From the NCBI GenBank assembly GCA_963720235.1, contig OY970389.1, positions 4,526,001 to 4,590,000 of the forward strand: a stretch of DNA of 64,000 bases, in the 5' to 3' direction. This DNA is from JACMLC01 sp963720235. Its GTDB lineage: Bacteria; Acidobacteriota; Blastocatellia; Pyrinomonadales; Pyrinomonadaceae. The notes beneath the pieces were generated by a model. That model saw only the letters and a program-made list of their open reading frames with translations, was not told the origin of the DNA and did no database searches. Shown here one piece after another: positions 1 through 9,756 of this stretch. The translations under genes and the position numbers were made by a program. Numbering within the stretch: the first letter of the stretch is position 1; each line of letters starts with the position of its first letter.

Positions 1-2616
1 CTGTTTATCCAGGGCTTGCAGGTATTTGGCCGCTACTTTGTTTGCTACTTCCTCAGCTTCGGCTGCTCTACTCTGCTCGCGGTAAAATTGCAGTTGATCT
101 TCAAGGATAGAAATGATGTTCGCGTCATCGGGCGGCGTCTTAGCTTCTGCTTCCTTCAGTTTCGCCTGAATAATCTCCAAGGCGCCGTTATAGCTAATTG
201 AGGCGCTGTTATAGCTGTAGCTCGCGCCTATCTCATTCCTATTTCTCCTGAATTTATCTCCCAACATTCTGCTGGCAATGGCGTGTGCGCTGAGCGAGCT
301 TAGTACTCCTTCACGATCATTTAGACGCTGATAAGCATCGGCCAGATACTCATACGTCCTGGTGGCAATTTCTATCCGGTTCCTTTTGAATTTTATATCG
401 GCCTGTTCACGCAGCGTTTTTAATTCCAACCGTCGCGCCAGTTGTTGCTGGTTTAATTGAATCTGCTTTGAATAATTGTCAAAATATTTATCTGCTTTCT
501 TTTTCTCAGTCCGAGCAATTTCGGCTTGCCGTGCTGCCTCCGCAGCCTGTTCCTTCGCCCGTACACTTTCTGTTTGCGCTAATTTCCTGTCCGCTTCTGC
601 CTGCGCAAGCGCCTTCTTCGCCGCGTCTTCACTCTTTTCGGCCCGTACCCTTTGCTCTTCCGCTAGCTTCCGCTGCTTGTTGGCTTCTTCCCGCTCTTGG
701 TTGGCTATTCGCTTCTCCTCTTCAGCCTCTTTGTTACGCGCCATCGCATAAGCTTCACTCTGACGGGCCAGAGTTTCACTCCTACTTGCAAGATTTTCTT
801 TCTCCCGCGCTCGCGCCGCATAGACAATGGCGGTCGCCGCCGCAGTGAGGCCGAGGAGGGTCATGATGGCAAGGATGGAAACGAAAAGGCGCAGCCTTCT
901 GGCATTCTTGGCCGTCTCTTCGGCCTTCTGCTCAAGAGCCAGCAGCTTGGCCTTCTCAAGCTCTTGTTCGCGCTGGCGTGCGTCCTCTTTCTCCTGCTCG
1001 GCGCGGTCGGCAGCCGCCATGCTGGCCTTGATAAATTCTTTTTCGAGGTCATTCAAATCTTCATGCTGTCGCGCCTCTTCGAGAAGTGAGCCGCCCAGCA
1101 GCCCGCCCTCGTCTTTGCCGTGTTCGAGCCACTGCTCGGCAGCCGTCGTCAGGCGCAGGCGTTGACGCATCGTACTGCGCTCGCGCTCAATCCAGTCAAC
1201 CAGCGTCGGCCAGTTGCGCACCAGAGCCTCGTGCGCCACTTCTATCTTGTCGTCGTATCCCTGATCTCCTCTAGTAATTTTTATCAGCCCTGCGCTGTAC
1301 AACTCGGCGATGACTTCGTCAATTCGCTGCGGGGCTTCAAAATAGAGCGAGCTACGCTTGACCGGATTACTCAACACTTCGGCATTGCCGCTCGGACGCG
1401 CCAGCCTGAGCAAGAGTCTTTTGACCGTTATCTTTTTCTCTTCCGAAAGCTTGTCGTAAACATCGTCTGCGGAGAGAGCGAGTGCGCGCCGCGCGCCGCC
1501 AAGCTTTCTATAATCCTTCAAGGTGATGCGATTGCGCCCGTCCTCGCGCATCTTCCACAGTTGAAGCAAAGTGAATTGCAGCAGCGGCAGCCCCGCCGGT
1601 TCTCCAAGAATGTCTTTCACCAGAGCATCAACGACGCCGGCTTCAAACTTCAAACCGATGCGCCGCGCAGGCTCTTCGATGGCGTCGCGTAAATCGGCAG
1701 CCGTCAGCGGCGTAATCCGCAACTGTCCCTTGTCGAAATGCGACATCAATGTCGGATTCTGGACCAGATAGGATTCATAATCGGCGCGTAAGGTTAAGAT
1801 GACCAGATGACGCGCGCCCTGCGCTTCGACGAGCGTGACCAGATTATCAATAAAAGCATCGCGGAGTTCATCATCCGTGCAAAGCGTAAAAACTTCTTCA
1901 AATTGGTCCACAACCAAAACGGCAGGCTCGCTGCCTGCGCTCGTGATGGTCTTGAGCAGAGAGTTTGAATCCTGCTTCATTTGTTCAATCTGCCGGGCCA
2001 CCCATCCGCTCGGATGCTGGTAAAGTTTTTTGAGCGAGACGGCTAGATTTTTGAGCGGGTTTGGGCCGGGAACAATGCGCGGGAGATATTGCCAGTCTTT
2101 GCTTCCCTCAAGCATGCCGTTCTTCATGGCCGGGACGAGACCGGCCAGCACGAGCGAAGACTTGCCGCTGCCCGACGGGCCAATGACAAACAGCATTCTT
2201 GTCTCAGACGCCTTCTGATAAAGCTGCTCTATCAGGCGTTGACGCCCGAAGAAAATATCTTTGTCTTCCTCTTGAAAGGCGTTGAGGCCGCGATACGGGC
2301 AGAGGCTGTCATCAAGCTGCGGAGAGAGAGAAGGGTCGAATTCTGCGAGCGCGGCATCGGGCGGCGTCCGCTTGGCTTTATAGAGAACCGTCATCCAGAA
2401 ATCCAGCAGACTCTGACCCGCATATCTATCGTCATCGTTGTCGAGCAAAGTGCCGGTGATGCTGGCCCTGCGGATAAAGACCTCTATCTCATCAAGGACT
2501 TCCTTTGTCTCGCCCTCTTTATGCAGTTTTAAAATGGCTGTATGAGCTTCTCGTAACGAGGACAGAGAATGGTAAGGGATGCTGACGGCATCCGCATCGG
2601 TATTGAGGGTACTCAT
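1..2616 (-). CDS. nSTAND-family P-loop NTPase with membrane segment and coiled coil (3' end outside window)
   Basis: Signal-transducing STAND ATPase, probably the sensor/switch partner of the TIR protein just upstream. The ATG at 2616 overlaps the TIR stop (ATGA), so translation is probably coupled. About 872 codons lie in the window with no stop, so the C-terminus is missing. Seen in order: a roughly 100-residue helical N-terminal region, the nSTAND entry motif CPYRGLNAFQEED...FFGR near residues 106-125, Walker A GPSGSGKSS near 146, Walker B VLVVDQFEEVF, a winged-helix-like region with KIEVAHEALVRNWP (typical of nSTAND1), one transmembrane segment near 573-598, a long Glu/Lys/Ala coiled coil (about 600-710), then TPR-like helices. 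Family knowledge: such proteins often end in WD40 or TPR sensors that detect invaders or stress. An immune role is inferred from the TIR partner; other signalling is possible. Confidence 0.85.
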   Translation of the reverse strand, partial: MSTLNTDADAVSIPYHSLSSLREAHTAILKLHKEGETKEVLDEIEVFIRRASITGTLLDNDDDRYAGQSLLDFWMTVLYKAKRTPPDAALAEFDPSLSPQLDDSLCPYRGLNAFQEEDKDIFFGRQRLIEQLYQKASETRMLFVIGPSGSGKSSLVLAGLVPAMKNGMLEGSKDWQYLPRIVPGPNPLKNLAVSLKKLYQHPSGWVARQIEQMKQDSNSLLKTITSAGSEPAVLVVDQFEEVFTLCTDDELRDAFIDNLVTLVEAQGARHLVILTLRADYESYLVQNPTLMSHFDKGQLRITPLTAADLRDAIEEPARRIGLKFEAGVVDALVKDILGEPAGLPLLQFTLLQLWKMREDGRNRITLKDYRKLGGARRALALSADDVYDKLSEEKKITVKRLLLRLARPSGNAEVLSNPVKRSSLYFEAPQRIDEVIAELYSAGLIKITRGDQGYDDKIEVAHEALVRNWPTLVDWIERERSTMRQRLRLTTAAEQWLEHGKDEGGLLGGSLLEEARQHEDLNDLEKEFIKASMAAADRAEQEKEDARQREQELEKAKLLALEQKAEETAKNARRLRLFVSILAIMTLLGLTAAATAIVYAARAREKENLASRSETLARQSEAYAMARNKEAEEEKRIANQEREEANKQRKLAEEQRVRAEKSEDAAKKALAQAEADRKLAQTESVRAKEQAAEAARQAEIARTEKKKADKYFDNYSKQIQLNQQQLARRLELKTLREQADIKFKRNRIEIATRTYEYLADAYQRLNDREGVLSSLSAHAIASRMLGDKFRRNRNEIGASYSYNSASISYNGALEIIQAKLKEAEAKTPPDDANIISILEDQLQFYREQSRAAEAEEVANKVAAKYLQALDKQ

Positions 2617-4160
2617 TTTATCATCTCCCAAACGATGGCTAGAGGTTCACCGACTTTTCGCAACTGGGCGCAGAGCTCTTTTAAGGTCAGGTCAACATCA
2701 TAGAAACGATGATTCGCTCTGGTCCTGAAACTCTGAAAGGATTGCCGGATTCTGGTGGTGTCCGCCTCTGCCAAAGCCTTATCCAATTTCCCAATCTCTC
2801 TTTTGAGAACCTGCGCCCACTGCTCTTCGCAGCCATTGGCCTGCGTCTCGGTCATAGCTTTTAAATCGTTCCACGAATATTCAAGCTCGCTGTAGTCCTG
2901 CGCCATATTGCCTTCAATCCGACGCAGCACAATATCAACTTCCTGCCATACGTTATGGCTATCAATGAGCGTCGTTAAATTGACCTTCAGGCCGTCAATG
3001 GCATGTACGCCGTCCACGAATTTTTTCACCGTCACGGGATTGACGCGCGCTCTGTCGAGACTGTTGCGAACTCCGGTCAGGGCTTCGACCAGCATGGGCA
3101 ACGGCAGACCTGCCGCCGCCGCGGACAGACGGTCATTGATACGCGAAGGCTCTGTGGCGAGAGTCCGCTGAATCGGGCGAATGGCAACCTCTATCTTTTC
3201 GAGATCGTTTTGTTCCAGAGCTTGAAACAAGGCTCGCAAATCCTGCGTCAGCCTCTGTATCCACGGCAGCGCACGGGCCAGCGAAGTTTGCTCAGCAGCT
3301 TTATCAAGACCTTCCAGAATATTCTGTAGAGCCAATTCGTACTCGACCACATTGTCCCAGACGGAGAGGTCATTCGGGTCGCGCTTGGCTGTGCGGACGA
3401 TGCTGATTAAGTAGTTGTAGCATTTGAATTGCAGCGTATGGAGCAGGTCGTGTAAATCTTTGTAATAGCCGAGCACTTCAATCTGGTTGGAAGAGGTTGC
3501 AAAGACCGCTTCAAAGGTCGCGACCTTGGCCTGCACTTCGGGATTGCGCATCAGTTCGACCAAAGCTCTTAATCCTTCCTCTGCGGATTGACTGGCGACT
3601 TCGACCATGGTCGAAGCAGGAGCTTCGGCAGAAGCGTCAATGGCTATCACCGGCGAAACGGTCTGCGGCGCAGGAGGCGTGATGGAAGGAGAATCGTTAA
3701 CAGGCGGAGCAGTGACGGGCTTAAAAAGTCCCGTCACTTTTTTGCAGATTTTGACCAGCTCTCTTTCGCATTCGCTCTCGGTCATGGCGTCGAGCGGCGT
3801 TTGCGGATTATTGGCCCACTGCGTCACCTCAAACGGCGCGGTCTCCCACGCGCTGAAACGCACGGCGACGGGAATAATCGTCGCCTCTTTTTCCTTCGCC
3901 ACTTTGATTAGATATGGAAGCTCTTCCTGAAAGATAAAATCGGAGGCGAGGAAATCCGAACTCACCAGCAAGACTGCAATCTTCGCCGCCTCAAGAGCTT
4001 TGTTAATCTCTTCGCGCCAGTTGGCTCCGGCCTGTATCCGTGTGTCATCCCACGCGACGACCGGGCTTCCGCGCAGATAGGGCTTGAGGTTTTTTTGAAA
4101 TTTGTCGAGCCACTCTTTATCCTGATGGCTATAGCTGATGAAAATTTGATTGCGTACCAC
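2613..4160 (-). CDS. TIR-domain protein (predicted NAD+-consuming effector)
   Basis: The N-terminal 140 residues form a TIR domain: FISYSHQD at 7-14, the WDDTRI box near 37-42 and an SDFIFQE stretch whose Glu79 sits where catalytic TIR NADases carry their glutamate. Residues about 150-515 are mostly helical, with a Pro/Ala-rich linker near 150-180, and match no domain I recognise. The start is GTG at 4160, supported by a GAGG motif 7 nt upstream. The stop overlaps the start of the downstream nSTAND NTPase by 4 nt. In known bacterial immune systems TIR domains degrade NAD+ or make cyclic ADP-ribose signals once a sensor oligomerises. Here effector and STAND sensor are separate, coupled polypeptides rather than one fusion. 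Enzymatic activity is inferred, not shown. Confidence 0.85.
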   Translation of the reverse strand: MVRNQIFISYSHQDKEWLDKFQKNLKPYLRGSPVVAWDDTRIQAGANWREEINKALEAAKIAVLLVSSDFLASDFIFQEELPYLIKVAKEKEATIIPVAVRFSAWETAPFEVTQWANNPQTPLDAMTESECERELVKICKKVTGLFKPVTAPPVNDSPSITPPAPQTVSPVIAIDASAEAPASTMVEVASQSAEEGLRALVELMRNPEVQAKVATFEAVFATSSNQIEVLGYYKDLHDLLHTLQFKCYNYLISIVRTAKRDPNDLSVWDNVVEYELALQNILEGLDKAAEQTSLARALPWIQRLTQDLRALFQALEQNDLEKIEVAIRPIQRTLATEPSRINDRLSAAAAGLPLPMLVEALTGVRNSLDRARVNPVTVKKFVDGVHAIDGLKVNLTTLIDSHNVWQEVDIVLRRIEGNMAQDYSELEYSWNDLKAMTETQANGCEEQWAQVLKREIGKLDKALAEADTTRIRQSFQSFRTRANHRFYDVDLTLKELCAQLRKVGEPLAIVWEMIK

Positions 4161-4606
4161 CCTTAGACCTCACGCATCGATTTTTGATTGGGAAATAAAA
4201 TCTTGCCCGTGCAAGTAACTTTCAACCGCTGTATCTTAACTGCACGTTTGGACAGTAGGATTAGAGGTTCGGTGGTTAGCCTAAGACGGGCCAAGCCAGA
4301 GAATGCTAGGGATTCAATTTTCCGCTTTCAAGCTCTGCGAGAAAATAGCGGCAAGGCCTTTTCTCAAAGCAAGCGGATTTATGAATGCGTGTAAAATAGT
4401 CTCTTCGGACTGGAGAAGTCAATAAAAATCATGCTTTAGTAGTGGCCCAGTTTGAAATTCCGGTGAATGACAATGAGCACGAAAGAATCTCCCGCTGGTG
4501 GCGCAAAGGCGCAAAGAAAAACAGCTTGTCTTCTTTGCGCCTTTGCGCCACCAGCGGGAGACTTCTTCTTTCCGCTTATGAAACTGAACCACTACCGTTC
4601 TTTTAA
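4161..4606. other. Intergenic region with a palindromic repeat
   Basis: No convincing gene. A 68-codon plus-strand frame at 4188-4394 lacks a ribosome site and recognisable motifs. The part nearest 4160 should hold the promoter for the TIR/nSTAND operon. The part near 4488-4561 is a perfect long inverted repeat, listed separately. Confidence 0.6.
4488..4561. repeat. GCAAAG-word palindrome, copy 1
   Basis: Perfect 31-bp inverted arms (4488-4518 and 4531-4561) around a 12-nt loop. The arm contains GGCGCAAAGGCGCAAAG. The same core recurs at 18418, 51009 and 63657. It lies just downstream of the polyferredoxin gene on the minus strand and could act as a transcript-end hairpin, but the reuse of the word marks it as a dispersed repeat family. 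Confidence 0.9.
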
Positions 4607-6496
4607 TTATAAATTCCTGCGCGCACGGAATTGAGGATTAAGCTGGATGGCTCTTTGAAAATGTTTTTCCGCAAGCTCGTTCATCCCGACGTTTCGTAAT
4701 CGGAGACCGACCATCCAATGAAAAAACGGATCAGGCGGAGTGAACTGGTCTGCCTGTTTTTCATAAGCGACTGCTGCTTCCGTTTGGCCCAGCAACGCGG
4801 CTGCGCCAGCGAGTAGATTATTCGCTAAAGGAAGACCTTGATTGCGCTTGATGGCATCACTCCATGCTGCGACGGCTTCCTGCTTGCGGCCAAGCTGCCA
4901 GAGCGATTCGCCTCTTTCCTCGCGCGCGAGAATTAAGTCTGGCCGCTCTGTCAAAGCCTGGTCGAGACTCTTTAACGCTTCATCGTAACGCCCAAGACGA
5001 TTCAGGATTGCGCCGCGATAATAGAAGCTCAAGGCTTTGCCCTGACCGTGCTGATGCTCTGCGGCTTTGCCGAGCAACTGTACGGCCTGCTCCGTGTTGC
5101 CGGACAGATATTCAACCCACGCGAGTTTCGGCAGCGCATCGCTATTGGTTAACAATCCTGCATTCGTAGCGGCGTGAAGATGCTTTTGCGCTGCGACGAT
5201 ATTCTCACGGTCGCTCGGACTGAGCCATTGTTTGGGATTTGTCCCCGCCAGAGCAAGCTCGTCAGGAATCTGTATATTTTGGAATGCGCGCGCTCCGGCG
5301 GATTCGTGATAACGCACCCAGCCGCTGTGTGCATTCAAGCCAATCCACAACAGCGCGAAACTCAAAAATATCCATCCGGCTTTTCGAATGCTGCCGGACG
5401 ACTTCAACTTAAAACGATAGAAAGACAAATCACTCGCACGGAATAATCTCCAAGTTCTCAGAGCGAGAAACGTCGTGACCGTAGCAATTCCAAGAGCCAT
5501 CAACATCGGAACGAGTTGATAGACATCCCATGCAGCCATAAAGCTTGCGAAAAAGACGACCGCTCCCAAAATTTCTTCAGGCCAGGTCAGTGAATAATTT
5601 TTCGTTATTGATTTCGTAACTGCAATCGTCGGCTTTCCAAAACCGAAATACAAAGCGTCGTTAGGACAGACGCTGATGCAATCCATGCACTTCATGCAGC
5701 CGGGATCGACAACCATTCCGTATTGCTTCACCTCAGCGTGGACCAGAACATTTGAAGTGCATGTAGCAGTGCAATGCCCGCACTGATTGCAATCGTCATT
5801 GACGCGAATCTTTCCGGGCGCAAATTTATCTGCGATAGCGAAGACGCCGCCATAAGGACAGGCGTAGGTGCAGAATCCTTTCTGGCCCAAAAAATAGACT
5901 GTCATAAATCCGCAGACGAAGAGAAAAGGAATGGCGACGAAGACTGGCGGAAAAGTTTCCCAAAAATTGCTCGTTATCAGATGATTTGTAAACTGTGGAA
6001 TCAGCGGCTCGTGCTTCGGCTTTACGAAGAAGCGATATGCTGTGGGCCAGACAAACATATAGAGCGCGGCGAGGAGCGGAACATAGACCAGCAACCGCGA
6101 GCGAAACGGCTTCGGTGTGAGGCCAACTTTCTTGAGCAGCCACGCGCAGAAATCCTGTAGGGCGACAATGTGACAGCCCCAGCCGCAAACAAAACGCCCG
6201 AAGATGAGTGTTGCCAAAATTGCCAGAGTAAAGAAAATAAATCCCGCGTTGATTGCGCCGCGCTGAAGCGTGTACATGGTCTCGGAAGGCTCAATCGGCG
6301 AAATCGTCTGGCCCATAAGACGCCACTGTATGAAGTGCGCGACCATTAAAAGTGTCAGAGTAATGAGGGCCACAGCACGCCAGATGCTTGCGCGTGACTT
6401 GCGTATATCGTCTTTCTGAGTTGCTGAATTTTTTAGAACAGGAAGTTGAATTGAACGCTGTTTCTTTACTTCTTTGCTCGTACAACCACTTTTCAT
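4607..6496 (-). CDS. Membrane polyferredoxin (NapH/CcoG-like) with C-terminal TPR domain
   Basis: Integral membrane iron-sulfur protein of 629 residues. The N-terminal half has several transmembrane segments and the Cys motifs of the NapH/NosR/CcoG group: CGWGCH, CTYACPYGG, then two 4Fe-4S ferredoxin motifs, CNQCGHCTATC and CMKCMDCISVCP. The C-terminal part, from about residue 420, is a run of TPR-like helical repeats. The family passes electrons across or along the membrane to periplasmic or copper/heme-maturing enzymes; the TPR tail suggests a protein partner. The fusion is longer than NapH (about 290) or CcoG (about 470). It stands alone, so the electron acceptor cannot be named. The start at 6496 is the first ATG; the ribosome site is weak. 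Confidence 0.85.
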   Translation of the reverse strand: MKSGCTSKEVKKQRSIQLPVLKNSATQKDDIRKSRASIWRAVALITLTLLMVAHFIQWRLMGQTISPIEPSETMYTLQRGAINAGFIFFTLAILATLIFGRFVCGWGCHIVALQDFCAWLLKKVGLTPKPFRSRLLVYVPLLAALYMFVWPTAYRFFVKPKHEPLIPQFTNHLITSNFWETFPPVFVAIPFLFVCGFMTVYFLGQKGFCTYACPYGGVFAIADKFAPGKIRVNDDCNQCGHCTATCTSNVLVHAEVKQYGMVVDPGCMKCMDCISVCPNDALYFGFGKPTIAVTKSITKNYSLTWPEEILGAVVFFASFMAAWDVYQLVPMLMALGIATVTTFLALRTWRLFRASDLSFYRFKLKSSGSIRKAGWIFLSFALLWIGLNAHSGWVRYHESAGARAFQNIQIPDELALAGTNPKQWLSPSDRENIVAAQKHLHAATNAGLLTNSDALPKLAWVEYLSGNTEQAVQLLGKAAEHQHGQGKALSFYYRGAILNRLGRYDEALKSLDQALTERPDLILAREERGESLWQLGRKQEAVAAWSDAIKRNQGLPLANNLLAGAAALLGQTEAAVAYEKQADQFTPPDPFFHWMVGLRLRNVGMNELAEKHFQRAIQLNPQFRARRNL

Positions 6497-6676
6497 AAAT
6501 CTATCCCAGTTCTGGACCAGAGAATTCGGAGGACAGGATGCGCTTCCGCCGACTTGATTAAATCACCTAAAACAGTGTAAAAGAAAAGCCGCGTTCTACC
6601 TAGTCGCGTCGCCCCTAGCCGACAAAACTTAGAGTTCATCAGTTTGTAAAGCCCACATGGCAGGAAATCCAAAACT

Positions 6677-8788
6677 ATGTTGAAAACGATTCTCGTCGCT
6701 TCGCTCCAGTTTTTTGTGCTCTTTGGCAATGGTTCGGGTAATTTATTAACCGGGATAAAGCCGAGCCGCCCGGAAGGCAATACCGGGACTCTTGAAAGAA
6801 TGATCGTGGCGCGCGGCAGCGTTGCGATGGATATCAATTTGAACCGGCTCAATGGAACCGGCTCTGCCGCGAAAGAATCGAAGACGAGCGTCTTGCGTTT
6901 TGACGTGGAGCGCGATTCTTTTTTTACAGTCCTTGTTTTTAACGATGAGTTGCGCGGGCCGCTGCCCGGTTCGATGTCGCTCACTCCACAAGCTTCTGCG
7001 ACTCTTCCCGCAAAATTGAATGCTTCGTATAAACAACTCGTCTTGGAGAACACGCCGTGGGGCGCGCAATTTGAGCTTGTCGTACGCGACGCGAAAACGG
7101 GATTCGTCTTTTTCAATATTGAAGGGCATCAATACGAGTACGATGCCGACCAGCATTTGCTCGGCATCCAGATGGGAAGGATGCTCCTGTCAAAAGAGTT
7201 TGCCAGCGCGCTTGGGCGTCCGTCGGATGCAGGGGCTGTCGTCGGGCAAATCTCTATTAACGCAAACATGTACCCGGTCGAAGTCACGCGGATTGTTGAC
7301 GGCGAAGTTAAATCGGCGAGCATGCCTGTCGCCATTAGCCCGGAAAACGGAACTGTGCCGGGGCCGGATGTCGTTGTCGGAGACCTGAACGGGCTGGCGC
7401 AATTTGGCGGCAGCAGCGGAACGCAGGTCGGCCTCGCAGTGGGAACGGACTCTTGCAATTTCGGCACAGTGGACTTGGACTGGTTTGCCAATCCGGTCAA
7501 CAACCATCCGGTGATTCCGCAAAATCTTTATCGCATGAGCGGCGGCGCGACGAACGATGAACGCTTTGAGCAAATCGGTCAATCGCAAGTCAAGCATGCG
7601 TTCACGGCATTGACCAATAACATCTGCGGTCTGGGTTGCAACGGAGTCGGCGGCACCAGACTTGGTTCAGGATGTTCCGATCCTTATTCGGCCAACCTGA
7701 ATTCCGGCCCGAATCTGGGTTCGCGCGCATGGATCAATCCATATACGGGCGCTTATCCGCGTGGCGATGGCGCGACGCCGAATAACAATCACCAGGGTCA
7801 TACGCACACAAACACCTCGCACAGGATTCTGACGGAGATTAGTGACCTGAGCAACGCGCAGAATCCCGGCGCGACCTATTATGCGGAAGGACAGTACGTC
7901 ACGCCGCACGAGTATGTACACTGTCAGGCGAATCCCGGACAGTGCAACATGAACAACAACGTCTCGTACCGCAGGTACAATGTCAATGGCAATGGCAGTC
8001 CTTTCAGCTTTTCGCAAGCCGGAACGACGCAGAGAGCTAAGGCGGCAGTCAATGCCTGGACGGGAGCGACGCTTGTTCAGATTCAACCGGACGCCGCAAA
8101 CGATGGCATTGGAATAGTCGCTTACAAAGTGACGAATCCATCGCCCGGTGTCTGGCATTACGAGTACGCTGTCTATAACCAGAACCTCGACCGCGCCATT
8201 CAATCTTTTAGCATCCCGGCGGGAAATGGCGTGACATTGAGCAACATCGGATTCCACGCGCCTCCACAGCATCCCGGATGGTCTGGCGATGGCACGGTAG
8301 GCAACGCTGGCTATAGCAGCACGCCGTGGGCGCAGTCGCAAGCCGGCGGCGCGATGGTTTGGAACACGGAAACCTTTGCTCAGAATCAGAACGCGAATGC
8401 CATTCGTTGGGGTACTCTGTATAACTTCCGTTTTGATTCTAATCGTCCGCCAACGAACGTGAATGCCACGGTCGGATTCTTTAAGACAGGCTCTCCGATT
8501 ACCGTTCCAGTTCAGGGGCCAAGCTCTCCTGCCGCATCCGTCTCAGTGAGCGGTCGCGTCACGACAGCCCTCGGACGCGGAGTGTTTCCAGCACGCGTGT
8601 CTATCACAGACTCAAACGGCAACACACGCATCGTGGTCACAAACCCGTTCGGCTATTACCACTTTACTAATGTCGCGGCAGGCGGCACGTACACGGTCAC
8701 AGCTTTCTCAAAAATGTACACCTTCACACCGCAGACATTGCCTGTCAATGACAACCTCGCGGACGTGAATTTTGTGGCCGGGCCGTGA
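6677..8788 (+). CDS. Secreted protein with C-terminal carboxypeptidase-regulatory-like (Ig-fold) domain, function unknown
   Basis: 703 residues. The hydrophobic N-terminus (MLKTILVASLQFFVLFG) resembles a signal peptide. The central 500 residues are rich in Gly, Asn and aromatic residues and match no enzyme I recognise. A stretch around residues 360-380 (NNNHQGHTHTNTSHR) is His/Asn-rich and could bind metal. The last 80 residues (VSGRVTTALGRGVFPARVSITDSNG... to GYYHFTNVAAGGTYTVTA) are a typical CarboxypepD-regulatory or SdrD-B-like beta sandwich, common on secreted Acidobacteriota proteins. It is divergent from the polyferredoxin gene and ends at a strong terminator hairpin at 8814. Confidence 0.75.
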   Translation: MLKTILVASLQFFVLFGNGSGNLLTGIKPSRPEGNTGTLERMIVARGSVAMDINLNRLNGTGSAAKESKTSVLRFDVERDSFFTVLVFNDELRGPLPGSMSLTPQASATLPAKLNASYKQLVLENTPWGAQFELVVRDAKTGFVFFNIEGHQYEYDADQHLLGIQMGRMLLSKEFASALGRPSDAGAVVGQISINANMYPVEVTRIVDGEVKSASMPVAISPENGTVPGPDVVVGDLNGLAQFGGSSGTQVGLAVGTDSCNFGTVDLDWFANPVNNHPVIPQNLYRMSGGATNDERFEQIGQSQVKHAFTALTNNICGLGCNGVGGTRLGSGCSDPYSANLNSGPNLGSRAWINPYTGAYPRGDGATPNNNHQGHTHTNTSHRILTEISDLSNAQNPGATYYAEGQYVTPHEYVHCQANPGQCNMNNNVSYRRYNVNGNGSPFSFSQAGTTQRAKAAVNAWTGATLVQIQPDAANDGIGIVAYKVTNPSPGVWHYEYAVYNQNLDRAIQSFSIPAGNGVTLSNIGFHAPPQHPGWSGDGTVGNAGYSSTPWAQSQAGGAMVWNTETFAQNQNANAIRWGTLYNFRFDSNRPPTNVNATVGFFKTGSPITVPVQGPSSPAASVSVSGRVTTALGRGVFPARVSITDSNGNTRIVVTNPFGYYHFTNVAAGGTYTVTAFSKMYTFTPQTLPVNDNLADVNFVAGP

Positions 8789-8813
8789 CACCTGAACCTA
8801 TAGCCACGAACTT

Positions 8814-8841
8814 AAAAGGCGGTCTTCGGGCCGCCTTTTTT
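8814..8841 (+). terminator. Rho-independent terminator of the secreted protein gene
   Basis: The stem AAAGGCGG(T)C / G(G)CCGCCTTT with a TTCG tetraloop is followed by a T run. It lies 26 nt after the stop at 8788. Confidence 0.9.
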
Positions 8842-9192
8842 CATGCTCTAAACCTGCGTAAATGCCGCTCTATTATGTTCGTCGTGGCGTAGCCGTTGTG
8901 ATTCGTAAGACCTGCCTTCCGGCTGCTTGACATATATTCAAAACAAAAGTAGTGTGGTCGCCCCCTAGTTGTTCCTGAGACCTCACGAACGAGTCTCATG
9001 CAAACGACTTACTCTTAAATTTGGAATACTGACCAATAAACGTGGCCGATGATTTTTGACGCGGGGCAATGTCTAAAGCCTCGCTTAAGCCGGGAGACTG
9101 TTTCAATTCAACCGACAGTTTTTTGGAAATAATTGTCTGCACGTTGTCGGGCATTGATTCCTCAATCTCATCAAAATCAATGAAGGAGCTCT
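8842..9192. other. Intergenic spacer
   Basis: No gene or clear repeat is seen. It should contain the promoter for the secreted-protein/hydrolase pair. An AAGGAG ribosome site lies at 9183-9188, right before the ATG at 9193. Confidence 0.5.
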
Positions 9193-9756
9193 ATGAAGTT
9201 AACAAATTATTTGCGCAGTGGTCGCAAATGGAGAAGCGTCTTGATGGCTGCCGGGTTGCTGCTTGTCTTGACCGTTGGCGCATCTTTGGCTGCGGCGCAA
9301 AAGGCTGCGACCCCACTTAACGATCAGGAAGAATTAACGATGACGGATTTGCTCAAGCTCCCCGGTAAAACATTAGGCGAAGGGACAAACATCAGAGCAG
9401 TCGGCAAATACAAAGTAGTTACTTATCGCGTGGAAGAGGTCACTCTGCCGCAAGCTGTCGAAGTCGAAATCGGCGGACGAAAAATGCGTGCGACACAGGC
9501 TTTCCGTTTGACTTTGACGGGCGGGCCTTTCCCCGTGCGAGCCATGCCGCCTGTCATCTGGATAGACGATACGCCCGTCGGATACGGAGTCGAAAACGAA
9601 GACCTGAACGCTATCACGGTTGTCACATTTGATTCTGCGCTGCTGCGCGAAGGAGCCACGCTTTATCTTTCTTATGGAGATAAAGAGAACAAATCAGACC
9701 GCGTCGCGTTGCCTGAGAAATTGAAACTCGCTGGCTCGAAGGGAGGTGCGCAATGA
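9193..9756 (+). CDS. Small secreted protein of unknown function, coupled to a hydrolase gene
   Basis: 187 residues. The N-terminus has a basic stretch, then a hydrophobic core (VLMAAGLLLVLTVGASLAAAQ) with a plausible signal-peptidase site after AAAQ. The mature part is predicted beta-rich and has no motif I recognise. The start is well supported by AAGGAG 4 nt upstream. Its stop overlaps the ATG of the next gene by 4 nt (ATGA), implying co-translation and a shared extracellular task with the alpha/beta hydrolase. Nothing in the sequence fixes the function. Confidence 0.75.
   Translation: MKLTNYLRSGRKWRSVLMAAGLLLVLTVGASLAAAQKAATPLNDQEELTMTDLLKLPGKTLGEGTNIRAVGKYKVVTYRVEEVTLPQAVEVEIGGRKMRATQAFRLTLTGGPFPVRAMPPVIWIDDTPVGYGVENEDLNAITVVTFDSALLREGATLYLSYGDKENKSDRVALPEKLKLAGSKGGAQ

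Noticed and set aside
468..1692. Plus-strand open frames in the first 2.5 kb
   Set aside because: They are antisense shadows of the nSTAND gene, which has clear domain motifs throughout on the minus strand.
4188..4394. 68-codon plus-strand frame upstream of the TIR gene
   Set aside because: No ribosome site, no recognisable motif, and it lies in the presumed promoter region of the TIR operon.
6493..7116. 207-codon minus-strand frame
   Set aside because: Antisense to the start of the secreted protein at 6677 and has no motifs.
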